Positions 33,820 through 45,146 of a stretch of 64,000 nt of DNA are shown piece after piece. The first letter of the stretch is position 1. Each line of letters starts with the position of its first letter. This stretch comes from Lepus europaeus (lineage: Eukaryota > Chordata > Mammalia > Lagomorpha > Leporidae), in contig NC_084831.1 in assembly GCF_033115175.1 (NCBI RefSeq), forward strand, positions 76,455,502 through 76,519,501, given 5' to 3'. A program made the translations under genes and the position numbers. The notes below the pieces were generated by a model. The model was not told the origin of the DNA, did not search any database, and saw nothing but the letters and a program-made list of their open reading frames with translations.

Positions 33820-34122
33820 ATGCTGGGCTAAGCTTCTACCTGGGATGCTAGCTTCCCACATGGGCATCAGTTCGTGTCCTGGCTGCTCCTCTTCCTTCAG
33901 ATCTCTGCTTATGGAAAATGGCTCAGGTGCTTGGACCCCTGAACCCACATGGGAGAGCCAGAGGAATCTCATAGCTTCTGGTTTTGGATTGAACCAGCTC
34001 TGGCCATTGAAGTCTTTTGGGAAGTGACCCAGTGGATAGAAGACCTTTCTCTCTGTCTCCCTCTGTATCTGTAACTCTACTAATGCTACCTTTCAAATAA
34101 ATAAATAAATAAATAAATTTTT
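33820..34122 (+). mobile_element. C-SINE (older type)
   Basis: The head is decayed ('gctgggctaagcttctacctgggatgctagc'). It is followed by 'catgggcatcagttcgtgtcctggctgctcc', a CT-rich part at 34047-34075 and an (AAAT)n tail at 34096-34119. Confidence 0.85.
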
Positions 34123-34469
34123 TAATAAAAGCTTTAAATGCTCTACTTTAATTCAACTTAGAAGAGTGCAATCGGGGGTCCGGAAAGATGGCGGAATAGC
34201 AAGGGAGCACACTAATAGTCCAGGAAGATACAGTTTAATAAAAGTAGAGATACTGCAGGAAGAGTTGGGGAAGAAACAACAGAGGAAACTCTTCCAGAAC
34301 TAATGATTCACGGTGGACCTGCGTGGAGGGCACGGGAGCCCATAGCGGGGGACACCAGCTGTGGAATCTACACAACAGCACTGGAACGCAAGGAGCCAGA
34401 GATCGGATGCTGACTACCTTCAATTCTACTCAGCTGTGTGGAATTACTTCCCTTCTGAATCAAAACAAA

Positions 34470-34478
<9 letters not shown>

Positions 34479-34508
<30 letters not shown>
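34479..34508. repeat. (GA)15 tract in the L1 5' UTR
   Basis: A run of GA units directly after an A12-type stretch, inside the 5' UTR of the L1 at 34174. Confidence 0.95.
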
Positions 34509-34512
<4 letters not shown>

Positions 34513-34724
34513 CCACACCTATCCTGGGTGTGTCACCTTTGGCACACCCTTAACCCTGAAGAACAAAACAGACCTTTCTGGCCACACCCATCTCAAGCCT
34601 CTAAGGCTCCATCAAAAGCAGACAGTCCACTTAATACAGAAATAGTAAATAGCCCTGCAAAATAGTATACGAAGAAAAAAAAACACCACAGAGAGGGAAG
34701 AAGAATCAAAAGAATATATCCGCA

Positions 34725-35751
34725 ATGTCAAGAAACCAATGCAGCAGAAACCGAGGAAACAAGAACAAGGAAGGCAATATGATACCCCAAAAGGAACAAG
34801 ACAGCCCAAGCCAAGATATTGAAGATGATGAGATAGAAGAAAGCCAAGATACAGATTTCAAAAAATTTATGATAAGAACATTTAGAAGTTTTCAAAAAGA
34901 AATTCTTGAACTACAGAAATCCTTATTGGACAGGATAGAAAATCTCTCTTGTGAAAATGAAATCTTAAGAAGGAATCAAAATGAAACGCAGAAACTAGTA
35001 GAACAGGAAAGTGTGATAGTGAAGAGAAATCAAAATGAAATGAGGAACTCAGTAGATCAAATGACAAACACATTAGAGAGCCTTAAAAACAGAGTCAGTG
35101 AAGCAGAAGAGAGAATATCGGACTTAGAAGATAGAGCACAGGAAAGTATACCGTCAAACCAAAGAAAAGAAGAAGAAATTAGAAATCTAAAAAATATTGT
35201 CGGGAATCTACAGGATACTATTAAAAAACCCAACATTTGGGTTCTAGGAGTTCCTGAAGTCATGGGGAGAGAGAAAGGATTAGAAGGCCTTTTTAGTGAG
35301 ATACTAGCAGAAAATTTCCCAGGTTTGGAGAAGGACAGAGACATCTTAGTACAGGAAGCTCATAGAACCCCTAGTAAACATGACCAAAAGAGATCCTCAC
35401 CATTACACATTGTAATCAAGCTCGCCACAGTGAAATATAAAGAAAAGATTCTAAAATGTGCGAGAAATGTCAGATTACTCTCAGAGGATCTCCATTAGAC
35501 TCACAGCTGACTCCTCACCAGAAACCCTACAAGCTAGGAGGGAATGGCAAGACATAGCCCAGGTATTAAGAGAGAAAAACTGCAAGCCAAGAATATTATA
35601 TCCTGCAAAGCTCTCATTTGTGAATGAAGGTGAAATAAAGACTTTTCATAGAAAACAGAAATTGAAAGAATTTGATGCCACTCGTCCAGCCCTGCAAAAG
35701 ATGCTTAAAGATGTGTTACACACAAAAACACAGAAATACGGCCATCAATAA
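34725..35751 (+). pseudogene. L1 ORF1 (ORF1p), one frame break
   Basis: ORF1p is the trimeric RNA-binding chaperone that coats L1 RNA. A 257-codon frame (34725-35495) is open from the expected ATG. It has a basic/acidic N-terminus (residues 1-45), a long heptad-type coiled coil (about 50-145) with an internal RNQNE repeat, and the start of the RNA-recognition domain with 'WVLGVPE' near residue 170. At about 35470-35495 the frame breaks. The C-terminal domain continues in another frame (35458-35751) with 'TLQARREWQDIAQVLREKN' and 'PRILYPAKLSFVNEGEIKTF'. The joined length of about 340 codons is normal for the family. It is the least damaged part of this L1. Confidence 0.9.
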
Positions 35752-35839
35752 GAAAGAAGATAAAGGAAGGAAAGCTAACAGCAAAAGATCACAGGAAGTT
35801 CAAAGCATATATTAGAAATATCTTTGGGAAAACGGCAGG

Positions 35840-38800
35840 GCAAAGTTACTACTTATCAATAGTCACATTGAACGTTATTGGCCTCAACTCTCTAGTTAAA
35901 AGACAGAGATTGGCTGAATGGGTTAAAGAACAAAACCCATCTATTTACTGCTTACACAAAACAAAGATGCATGCAGACTGAAAGTGAAAGGCTGGAAAAA
36001 GATATACCATGCCAACAGAAATGAAAAAAGAGCGGGTGTAGCCATCTTAATATCAGACAACATAAACTTTAACACAAAATCTGTTAAGAGAGACAAAGAG
36101 GGGCACTATATAATGATTAAGGGATCAACTCACCAGGAGGATATAACGATTATCAATGTATATGCACCTAATTATAGGGCACTGGTTTATTTAAAAGATT
36201 TGTTAAGGGACTTAAAGGGAGACTTAGACTCCAATACAATAGTACTGGGGGACTTCAATACTCCACTCTCAGAAATAGACAGATCTCAGGACAGAAGATC
36301 AACAAGGAAACAGTACATTTAAACGGCACTATAGCCCATATGGATCTAACAGATATCTACAGAACTTTTCATACTACACATAACGCATTAACATTCTTCT
36401 CAGCAGTACATGGAACCTCCTCTAGGATTGACCACATGCTAGGCCATAAAGCAAGTCTCAGCAAATTCAAAAGAATTAGAATCAGACGATGCAGCTTCTC
36501 AGACCATAGAGGAATGAAGTTGGAAATTAGCAACTCAGGAATCCCTAGAGCATATGCAAACACATGGAGATTGGACAACATGCTCCTGAATGAACAATGG
36601 GTCATAGAAGAGATCAAAAGAGAAATCAAAAACTTTCTGAAAGTAAATGAGGATAACAGCACAACATACCAAAACTTATGGGATACACCAAAGGCAGTGT
36701 TAAGAGGAAAGTTATAGCAATAGGTGCCTACATCAAGAAATTGGAAAGGCAGCAAATAGATGAGCTTTCAAGTCATCTCAAGGATCTAGAAAATCTGCAG
36801 CAAAACAGACCCAAACCTAGTAGGAGAAGAGAAATAATTAAGTCAGAGAAAAAATCGATAGGATTGAATCCAAAATAACATTACAAAAATCAGCCAAACA
36901 AGGAGCTGGTTTTTTGAAAAAATAAACAAAATTGGCATCCTATTGGCCCAACTAACTAAAAAAAGAAGAGAAAAGACCCAAATCAATAAAATCAGAGATG
37001 AAAAAGGAAATGTAACAAGAGTCACCAAAGAAATAAAAGGAATCATCAGAAATTACTACAAGGACTTGTATGCCAGCAAACAGGGAAATCTATCAGAAAT
37101 GGACAGATTCTTGGACACATACAACCTCCCTAAATTGAGCCAGGAAGACATAGAAAACCTAAACAGGACCATATCTGAGACAGAAATTGAAACAGTGTAA
37201 AAGGCCCTCCCAACAAAGAAAAGCCCAGGACCAGATGGATTCACTGCTGAATTTGACCAGACATTGAAAGAACACACTCCAATTCTTCTCAAACTATTCA
37301 GAACAATAGAAAAAGAGGGAATCCTCCCAAATTCTTTCTACAAAGCCAGCATCACCTTAATCCCTAAGCCAGAGAAATATGCAACATTGAAAGAAAATTA
37401 CAGACCAATATCCCTGATGAACATAGATGCAAAAATACTCAATAAAATTCTGGCCAATAGAATGCAACAACACATCAGAAAGATCATCCACCCAGACCAA
37501 GTGGGATTTATCCCTGGTATGAAGGGATGGTTCAACGTTCGCAAAACAATCAACGTGAAACACCACATTAACAGACTGCAGAAGAAAAACCATATGATTA
37601 TCTCAATAGATGCAGAGAAAGCATTTGATAAAATACAACACCCTTTCATCAAGAAACTCTAAGCAAACTGGGTATAGATGGAACATTCCCCAATACAATC
37701 AAAGCAATTTATGAAAAACCCACGACCAGCATCCTATTGAATGGGGAAAATTTGGAAGCATTTCCACTGAGATTTGGTACCAGTCAGGGATGCCCGCTCT
37801 CACCACTGCTGTTCAATATAGTTCTGGAAGTTTTAGCCGGAGCTATTAGGCAAGAAAAAGGAATTAAAGGGATACAAATTGGGAAGGAAGAACTCAAACT
37901 ATCCCTCTTTGCAGATGACATGATTTTTTATTTAGGGAATCCAAAGAACTCTACTAAGAGACTACTGGAACTCATAGAAGAGTTTGACAAAGTAGCAGGA
38001 TATAAAATCAACAGCCTTTGTATACACAGGCAATGCCATGGCTGAGAAAGAACTTCTAAGATCAATCCCATTAACAATAGCCGCAAAAACAATCAAATAC
38101 CTTGGAATAAACATAACCAAGGACATTAAAGATCTTTTTGATGAGAATTACGAAGTCTTAAAGAAAGAAATAGAAATGGATACCAAAAAATGGAAAAATC
38201 TTCCATGCTCATGGATTGGAAGAATCAATATCCTCAAAATGTCCATTCTCCCAAAAGCAATTTATAGATTTAATGCGATACCCATCAAAATACCAAAGAC
38301 ATTCTTCTCAGATCTGGAAAAAATTATGCTGAAATTCATATGGAGACACAGGAGACCTCGAATAGCTAAAGCAATCTTGCACAACAAAAACAAAGCCAGA
38401 AGCATCACAATACCAGATTTCAGGGCATACTACAGGGCAGTTATAATCAAAACAGCATGGTACTGGTACAGAAACAGGTGGATAGACCAATGGAACAGAC
38501 TAGAAATACCAGAAATCAATCCAAACATCTACAGCCAACTTATATTTGATCGAGGATCTGAAACCAATTCCTGGAGCAAGTAAAGTCTATTTAATAAATG
38601 GTGCTGGGAAAATTGGATTTCCATGTGCAGGAGCATGAGGCAAGACCCCTACTTTTCACTTTACACAAAAATCCGCTCAACATGGATTAAAGGCCTAAAT
38701 CTACAACCTGACACCATCAAATTTTTAGAGAACATTGGGGAAACCCTGCAAGATATAGTTATTGGCAAAGACTTCTTGGAAAAGACCATGGAAGCATAGG

Positions 38801-39620
38801 CAGTCAAAGCCAAAATTAACATTTGGGATTCCATCAAATTGAGAAGTTTCTGTACTGCAAAAGAAACAGTCAGGAAAGTGAAGAGGGAACCAACAGAATA
38901 GGAAAAAATATTTGCAAACTATGCATCCGATAAAGGATTAATAACCTGAATTACAAAGATTTTAAGAAACTCCACAGCATCTAAACAAAGAACCCCCTTA
39001 AGAGATGGGCCAAGGACCTCAATAGACATTTTTCAAAAGAGGAAATCCAGATGGCCAACAGACACATGAAAAAATGTTCAGGATCACTAGCCATCAGTGA
39101 AATGCAAATCAAAACCACAATGAGGTTTCACCTCACCCTAGTTAGAACGGCTGAAATACAGAAATCTTCCAACAACAGATGCTGGCAAGGATGTGGGGAA
39201 AAAGGGACACTAACCCACTGTTGGTGGGAATGCAAACTGGTAAAGCCACTATGGAAGTCAGTCTGGAGATTCCTCAGTAACCTGAATATAACCCCACCAT
39301 ACAACCCAGCCATCCCACTCCTTGGTATTTACCCAAAGGAAATTAAATTGGCAAATAAAAAAGCTGTCTGTACCTCAATGTTTATTGAAGCTCAATTCAC
39401 AATAGCAAAGACCTGGAATCAACCTAAATGCCCATCTACAGCAGACTAGATAAAGAAATTATGGGACATGTACTCTATAGAATACTATACAGCAGTCAAA
39501 AACAATGAAATCCGGTCATTTGCAGCAAAATGGAGGAATCTGGAAAACATCATGCTGAGTGAATTAAGCCAGTCCCAAAGGGACAAATATCAAATGTTCT
39601 TCCTGATCAGTGACAACTAA
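35840..39620 (+). pseudogene. L1 ORF2 (endonuclease-reverse transcriptase), multiply broken
   Basis: ORF2p nicks DNA with an APE-type endonuclease and copies L1 RNA. In order the pieces show the endonuclease with 'LGDFNTPLS' near 36250 and 'SDHRG' near 36505. Next come 'SPGPDGF' near 37230 and '[22 protein letters not shown]' near 37400. '[12 protein letters not shown]'-like (here [12 protein letters not shown]) follows near 37790, then the catalytic FADD at 37908-37919. The C-terminal cysteine segment '[26 protein letters not shown]' is near 39180-39260. Frames change near 36330, 36700, 36890, 37650 and 38030, with stops at about 37198, 38581, 38797 and 38899. Near 38010 'GYKIN' is followed by missing codons and a shift. 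The endonuclease also has a stop just before 35984. Confidence 0.9.
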
Positions 39621-40822
39621 ACATGCACCAAAAATGAAACCTGTTGATGTGAAATGGACACTATGAGAAACATTGACTTGATCAGCCTTTGTCCTGACAG
39701 CTGATGTACAATTTAATACTTTATCGATTTTAGTATTTTTTCTTCTACTTAATACTCCTGGATGAACTCTGTAATTAACACACAATTATATAAGAGTGAG
39801 AATGATAGAGGGAGGAGATGTACAATTTGGAACATGCTCAAGCTGGATTGCCCCAAATGGTGGAGTTAGAAACATGCTAGGAGATTCCAATACAATCCCA
39901 TCAAGGTGGCACGTACCAATGCCATCTCACTAGGCCAAGTGATCTATTTCAGCTCACAATTGATCACACTGATAGGTCTAAGAGTCAAAGGGATCACACA
40001 AACAAGACTAGTGTCTGCTAATACTAACTGATAGAATAAAAAATGGGGAGAATGATCCAACATGGGAAGCGGGATAAACAGCAGAGTCATAGAATGGCAG
40101 ATGTCCTAAACAGCACTCTGGCCTCAGAATCAGCCCTTAAGGCATTTGAATCTGGCTCAAGAGCCCATGAGAGTATTTTAGGCATGGAAATCCAAGACAC
40201 TCTGGAAAAAAAAAAAAAAAAAAAAAGAAGGACCTAAATGAAAGATCTCTGTGAGTGAGATCCCAGTAGAAAGAATGGGCCATCAAAGAAGGAGGCACCT
40301 TTCTCTGAAGGGAGTAAAGAACTTCCGCTTTGACTATGACCTTGTCTAAATAAGATCGAAGTCAGCAAACTCAAAAGGCTTCCATAGCCTTGGCAACTCA
40401 TGACTAGAGCCTAGGGGGATTACTGATGCCATAAACAAGAGTGTCAAATTGTTAAGTCAAAACAGGAGTCACTGTGTACTTGCATCTCATGTGAGATCTG
40501 TCCTTAATGTGTTGTTCAATGTGAATTAATGCTATTACTAGTACTCAAACATTATTTTACACTTTGTGTTTCAGTGTGGGTGCAAACTGATGAAATCTTT
40601 ACTTAATATATACTAAACTGATCTTCTGTATATAAAGATAATTGAAAATGAATCTTGATGTGAATGGAATGGGAGAGGGAGCAGGAGATGGGAGGGTTGT
40701 TGGTGGGAGGGAAGTTATGGGGGAGAAAAAGCCATTGTAATACATATACTGTACTTTGGAAATTTTTATTTATTAAATAAAAGTTTTTAAAAAGGAAAAA
40801 AAGATACAAAAAAAGAAAGAAA
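39621..40822 (+). other. L1 3' UTR
   Basis: It runs from the end of ORF2 to the AATAAA-type end. It contains an internal A-rich tract (40204-40225) and a G-rich purine tract at 40660-40725 ('ggaatgggagagggagcaggagatgggag..'). Both occupy the same position in the other L1 3' ends of this window. Confidence 0.88.
40204..40225. repeat. A-rich tract inside the L1 3' UTR
   Basis: About A20 followed by GAAGG. It corresponds to A29 at 23399-23427 in another L1 and to (GTTT)n at 11461-11492 in antisense. Confidence 0.9.
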
Positions 40823-40831
40823 AGTGCAATC

Positions 40832-41330
40832 ATTCACTGATCTTTAACTCATCGAAGTCATTTTAAATAAAATCATGTTAAATTTCTGTAATTTCAATAA
40901 ATAATTTTGTGGAAGCCTGATGTTAAATATCTATTTTCAGCATCAGTGTCTTTGGCATGACTATAGTCATGAAAAGGAATTTGTGCATTCTTAGCATTCT
41001 TAAAAAAAATTACAAGCACAGAATCTGAATCATTTGAGAGAAAGCTGCCAATTCCATGTATCTGTCATGTCCATATGCTTTAGTCAGTGTTTCTTATAAA
41101 CAGGGACATTGTTCTGTGTGACCACAAAGTGGACATCAAAATAAGGGAATGACTTTTCACATACATTACCACCTATTCAGATTTTGCCAGATGTCCCAGT
41201 ACTGTCCTTTATAGCAAATGACCTGTTGCTTTCATTTATCCCATTTGTTTTCACATCCTTTATTTTCTGATGGTACCTCAGTTCTTTCCTCAGACTTTTG
41301 ACCTTGAAACTTTTGAAGATTACAGGCCAT
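40832..41330. other. AT-rich unique-looking DNA
   Basis: Nothing recognisable was found between the L1 and the pyrimidine tract. Confidence 0.4.
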
Positions 41331-41442
41331 TTATTTATTTATTTTTCCTTCCTTCCTTCTTTCTCCCTTTCCTTCCCTTCCCTCCCCTTCCTTCCCTTTT
41401 TTTCTTTCCTTGCCCTTGCCCTTACCCTTACCCTTCTATTCC
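41331..41442. repeat. Long CT-rich (polypyrimidine) tract with short CCCTTA run
   Basis: About 110 bases of nearly pure pyrimidine on the + strand, including CCTTCC repeats and, at 41416-41434, CCCTTGCCCTTACCCTTACCC. It lies directly against an antisense C-SINE. Confidence 0.85.
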
Positions 41443-41725
41443 AATTTATTTGTTTGAAAGGCAGAGTGATCCAGAAAGAAAGAGAGATCTCCCACCTGTT
41501 GGTTCACCCCCTAAGTAGCCACCTCGGCTGTGGCTGGGCCAGGCTAAAACCATTATCCAGGAACAAAATCTGAGTCTCCCATCTGGGTTGCAGGGACTCG
41601 AGTATTTGAGCCATCATCTACCTATACATTAGTAATGGACTAGATTGGAAGCAAAATATCCAACCAGTGCATTAATGTGTGATGCAGGCCTTCCAGGTGT
41701 AGGTCACAACAACTGCCCAGTCATA
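41443..41725 (-). mobile_element. C-SINE (old), antisense
   Basis: 'tttatttgtttgaaaggcagagtgatccagaaagaaagagagatc' is the tail and CT part. 'ggttcaccccctaagtagccacc' and 'tctgagtctcccatctgggttgcaggg' follow, ending 'acaactgcccagtc'. Strongly decayed. Confidence 0.78.
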
Positions 41726-42989
41726 TTATCTTTTAATTCCTTTTCTCCATGAGCTTTCTGAAGGTGTGCTATATAAACTATATCCATGCTACACATCTCT
41801 AGATGTGCCCTTTGGTGGTTGGCATATTTGTGCTGCTATTTACTGTAGAGGCTGTATACTATGAGAGAAGAAATGAGTTTATTTTTCTAGAGATAGGAAC
41901 AGAGGGGCCATCCTTATGAATTCTAGCTCATCAAATAGCTTTCAATGTCACCATTCAAAAGGCTCCAAAATCTCCAAATTCTCTGGCGCCTCACTTTGTG
42001 TGAACCTGGGATTCAAGAAATTGTAGCCTCAGAAATATGTATTTTAGTAAACATTTCTTGTGATTTTTATGCTGGCAAAAATAGTTTACCATCTTAGAAA
42101 TTACTTTCTAATGTTTAATTTTGTCACTCAGAAAACCCTCCCCTCTTGTCATTTTCCCTCCCGTCTAACAGCTTGGGGCTAAAACTAACAATGTAGCGTA
42201 TAATCAGCATAAAGGTATTAAATTGTTAAATATATCACTGCCCTGTGTATGGTAAAAGGAATGATACAAGGCACAGCTAGGAAACGAAAGTCACAGAACT
42301 GTATAGACCTAAATGTGCTTTACACTTGATAAGTGCCTTTGTGAGTGTCTGTTCCCTGATAGAACAAAAGACATTTGTGGAGAAAATAAAAAGTCATGGT
42401 CATTTAAATAAGAAATGGTAGAGGGCTACACAGGAGAAAGCTTGTGGCAGAAATAGGCTGAGCTTTGATAATGATGTCTCAAGTTAGACTATGGAGAAGA
42501 TTACGGAAGTGAAGCCTTAACAGTCATTGAGGCTTCTGAGACATGAACTACAGGCAGTGTGGTGCTTATCTTTATGCTACTGTGACTGATAATATCCTTC
42601 AGTAGAGTGGATCTCTGTGTGTCAGGCTCCTTGACTCAGCTGTCTGATGCTGTCACTCCTCAAGAACTGGCATAGACAGTCGCATTTGCTTTGCAGAAAT
42701 TCCGACTGGTAAGTCAGCCCCAGGCAGAGTCTTTCTGGGAACTGAAAGTGAACAAGTGATGTTACTGAAAATTCTCAGTGCTTCTTAATACTGAAAGGCC
42801 TCCAGAGAAGTGTACATTCAGGAAGGCTCTGCAGCAAATGGCATGAGAATGACTGATCATTCCCCTTCCTATACCAGGAAGAAATTTTTGAACTGTTGAT
42901 CTCCCACTGCTGCTTAAAACCCTTTAACAGTTTTCTGTTCATATTAAAGTGATGGATGTAAAGACTCTCAAGATAAAATAGTATAAATG
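41726..42989. other. Unique-looking DNA, possible MLT-like relic at 41855-42020
   Basis: Moderately AT-rich. 'gagagaagaaatgagtttatttttctagagatagg' has the flavour of an antisense LTR start, but I cannot support a family. No credible exon was found. Confidence 0.35.
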
Positions 42990-43285
42990 GGGGGTTTTCT
43001 GTTGTGGTATAGCAGGTAAAGCCGCCAGCTGCCGTGCCAGCATCCCATATGAGCAATCCTGCTCCCTTCTAATGGCCTGGGAAAACCATCAGAAGATGAC
43101 CAAAGTCTTTCATGTGGGAGACCTGGAAGAAGCTCCTGGCTCCTGGCTTCAGCTTTGCCAGGCACTGGCCATGGAAGCCATTTGGAAAGTGAACCAGCAG
43201 ATGGACGCGCTCTCTCTCTCTGTGTTTCTCTCTCTCTCTCTGTCTTTCAGATAAGTAAAATAAGTTTTAAAAAAGAAAAAAAAGA
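42990..43285 (+). mobile_element. C-SINE (older type)
   Basis: 'tgttgtggtatagcaggtaaagccgccagctgccgtgccagcatcccatatgag' is the head region. (TCTC) runs at 43209-43248 and 'aagtaaaataag' tail complete it. The TCC-rich segment after 'catatgag' is shortened. Confidence 0.88.
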
Positions 43286-43399
43286 ATATAAATGATGTGA
43301 ATATTGTATAGCTCTCTAGTTCACACTTTGTCCCCCTTAGTTCCTTCTTGGGGTCACCACTTAGATCACTCATAGTCCCTCCTGACATGAGGATTTCCC

Positions 43400-43755
43400 A
43401 CATGTGATTATCTATCTCTAACCAAGAATGCTTTTTTCTCTCTTCTTAGTCAAGTTCACTTTCACCCCCTCGCAGTCATATTCCATAGATTACATTTTAT
43501 GCAGTCTTACAGAATTCCTTGGCTACAACAAATCTTCCTGTATTAGGGTTTTATGCTACTGAGCATCTCTCCTTTGTAGCCATTGTTAGAGTTAAACTTT
43601 TATCATTTTTTATGCATGACTCATTGATGATTCATAGAATGTAAACTCCATGAAGACAAGAGACCACATGTTTCTGGTCAAGCTTGCTTTGCCAGTGTTT
43701 ACTGAAATGTCAAACAAGTAGAAAATTTTTAATATATATTGATTGAATAATATTG
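43400..43755 (+). mobile_element. L2 3' region relic
   Basis: 'CATAGAATGTAAACTCCATGAAGACAAGAGACC' (43634-43666) is close to the L2 hallmark 'ctagaatgtaagctccatgagggcaggga'. It ends in 'tatattgattgaataat', which matches the '..atatttgttgaatgaa' end. Confidence 0.65.
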
Positions 43756-44790
43756 TAGAACAACAGTGGTGCTGCCCCAATGAACAAATGTGTCTGTAGT
43801 CACTTAAGCACTTAAAATAAAAGTCAAAGTGTTTTGGCAGGTGTACATGGCACAGATTTACTTAGGGTGCTGCAGCTCACTGTTCAGAGACAAATGTAGA
43901 ATCTGATGTCAGTCTTTAAGGTTGAGGGAAGGATAGGAAACTATCAAATCAGCAGTGATTCTTGTGGAAATTTATTCTTCACCACGGTTTAGAAATGAAA
44001 AGTAGGGAATGAGTTAACATTTTGATGGTAAATTTAACCTTTCAGATGCCCTGGAAAGGGGGCTTAATAAATTCTGGCTTACTTAAGATTCTTAGATATT
44101 ATGCCATTTTAATAAAATAAATATTGCAGACAACTAGATTCTCTGTAAATTTCAGTCATTGTTGAGAATATATTTTGAAATAGTCATAATTTTTTCCTGA
44201 TTTAATAAACACAACAATAATGTATGTTATATGAGTATAACCTCTTCTGATGATTCAGAATATTATGATGCCTTGTGGTCATCCTCTAGATAATAAATAG
44301 TTATTATAAGAAATGCAGGTGTAAGCGATTGCAGGTTGGATTCAATGCCCATTGGATATAACTTAAAAATTATATTTTATCATTAAATGCATTTCTATAG
44401 CTCCTTTTTGTCAGTTAATTTGCCTCTACCACAAAAACAGAGGTCAAGATAAGAAATAAACCACTGAAATTCTGGAATTTTAATTTATTTAACAAGTTGA
44501 AAAACAACATTTAGGAAGTACGTGGCATTATTTATAAATACTAATTATTCCAATATCTAAATTATTCCATCTGGGCCTAATAATGGAAATCAGACCTGAA
44601 GATATGTGTGAGTGGTTTACTTTCTGATTAAGATTGATCTATACAAACACACACACACATAAACATAGGTGCTAATCAACATGAAGGCTGTATTTTGTAA
44701 ATTGTGATATTAAAAGCTGTTTTTTCATAAACAAAGAAAATTGCTTATGAAAGATCAATTTTTTTAAATTTTTTGAATAAATGTGGTTGT
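43756..44790. other. AT-rich DNA, short (CA)n
   Basis: A CA run of about 8 units sits at 44646-44661. Nothing else is supported. Confidence 0.45.
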
Positions 44791-44803
44791 AAAAGTTACT
44801 TTA

Positions 44804-45133
44804 TTTTTTAAAGATTTGTTTATTTATTTGAAAGGAAGAGTTTCAGAGAAGCAGAGGCAGAGCAGAGAGAAGTCATCCATCCTCTGGTTCACTCCCCAGT
44901 TGGCCACAAAGGCCAGAGCTATGCCAATCTGAAGCCAGGAGCCAGGAGCTTCTTCCAAGTCTCCCATGTGAGTTCAGGAGCACAAGGACTTGGGCCATCT
45001 TCTACTGCTTTCCGCGGGCATAGCAGAGAGCTGGGTCAGAAGTGGGGCAGCTGGGACTGGAACCGGCGCCCATATGGGATGCCAGTACTGCAGGCAGCAG
45101 CTTTACCTGCTGCACCACAGAGCCAGCTCCTGG
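44804..45133 (-). mobile_element. C-SINE (older type), antisense
   Basis: Tail 'tttttaaagatttgtttatttatttgaaaggaagag' at the low end and 'taccctgctgcaccacagagccagctcc' head at the high end. A perfect 13-bp target-site duplication, AAAAGTTACTTTA, is at 44791-44803 and 45134-45146. Confidence 0.95.
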
Positions 45134-45146
45134 AAAAGTTACTTTA

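Larger units (their letters stand above)
34174..40822 (+). mobile_element. Near full-length lagomorph LINE-1 (L1), inactivated
   Basis: The 5' end is 'GGGGGTCCGGAAAGATGGCGGAATAG', the typical start of mammalian L1 with CCGG..GATGGCGG. There follow a short 5' UTR with A-rich and (GA)n tracts, ORF1 (34725), ORF2 (about 35840), a 3' UTR from about 39620, and a terminal AATAAAAGTTTTTAAAAAGG end. A 9-bp target-site duplication AGTGCAATC lies at 34165-34173 and 40823-40831. The length of about 6.65 kb is near family full length. L1 makes a bicistronic RNA and copies it by target-primed reverse transcription. This copy cannot do so because of several frame breaks in ORF2 and one in ORF1. Confidence 0.93.

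Noticed and set aside
42690..42720. Tiny exon-like site TTTGCAG..GTAAGT
   Set aside because: A 12-nt gap between chance acceptor and donor look-alikes, with no coding neighbours.
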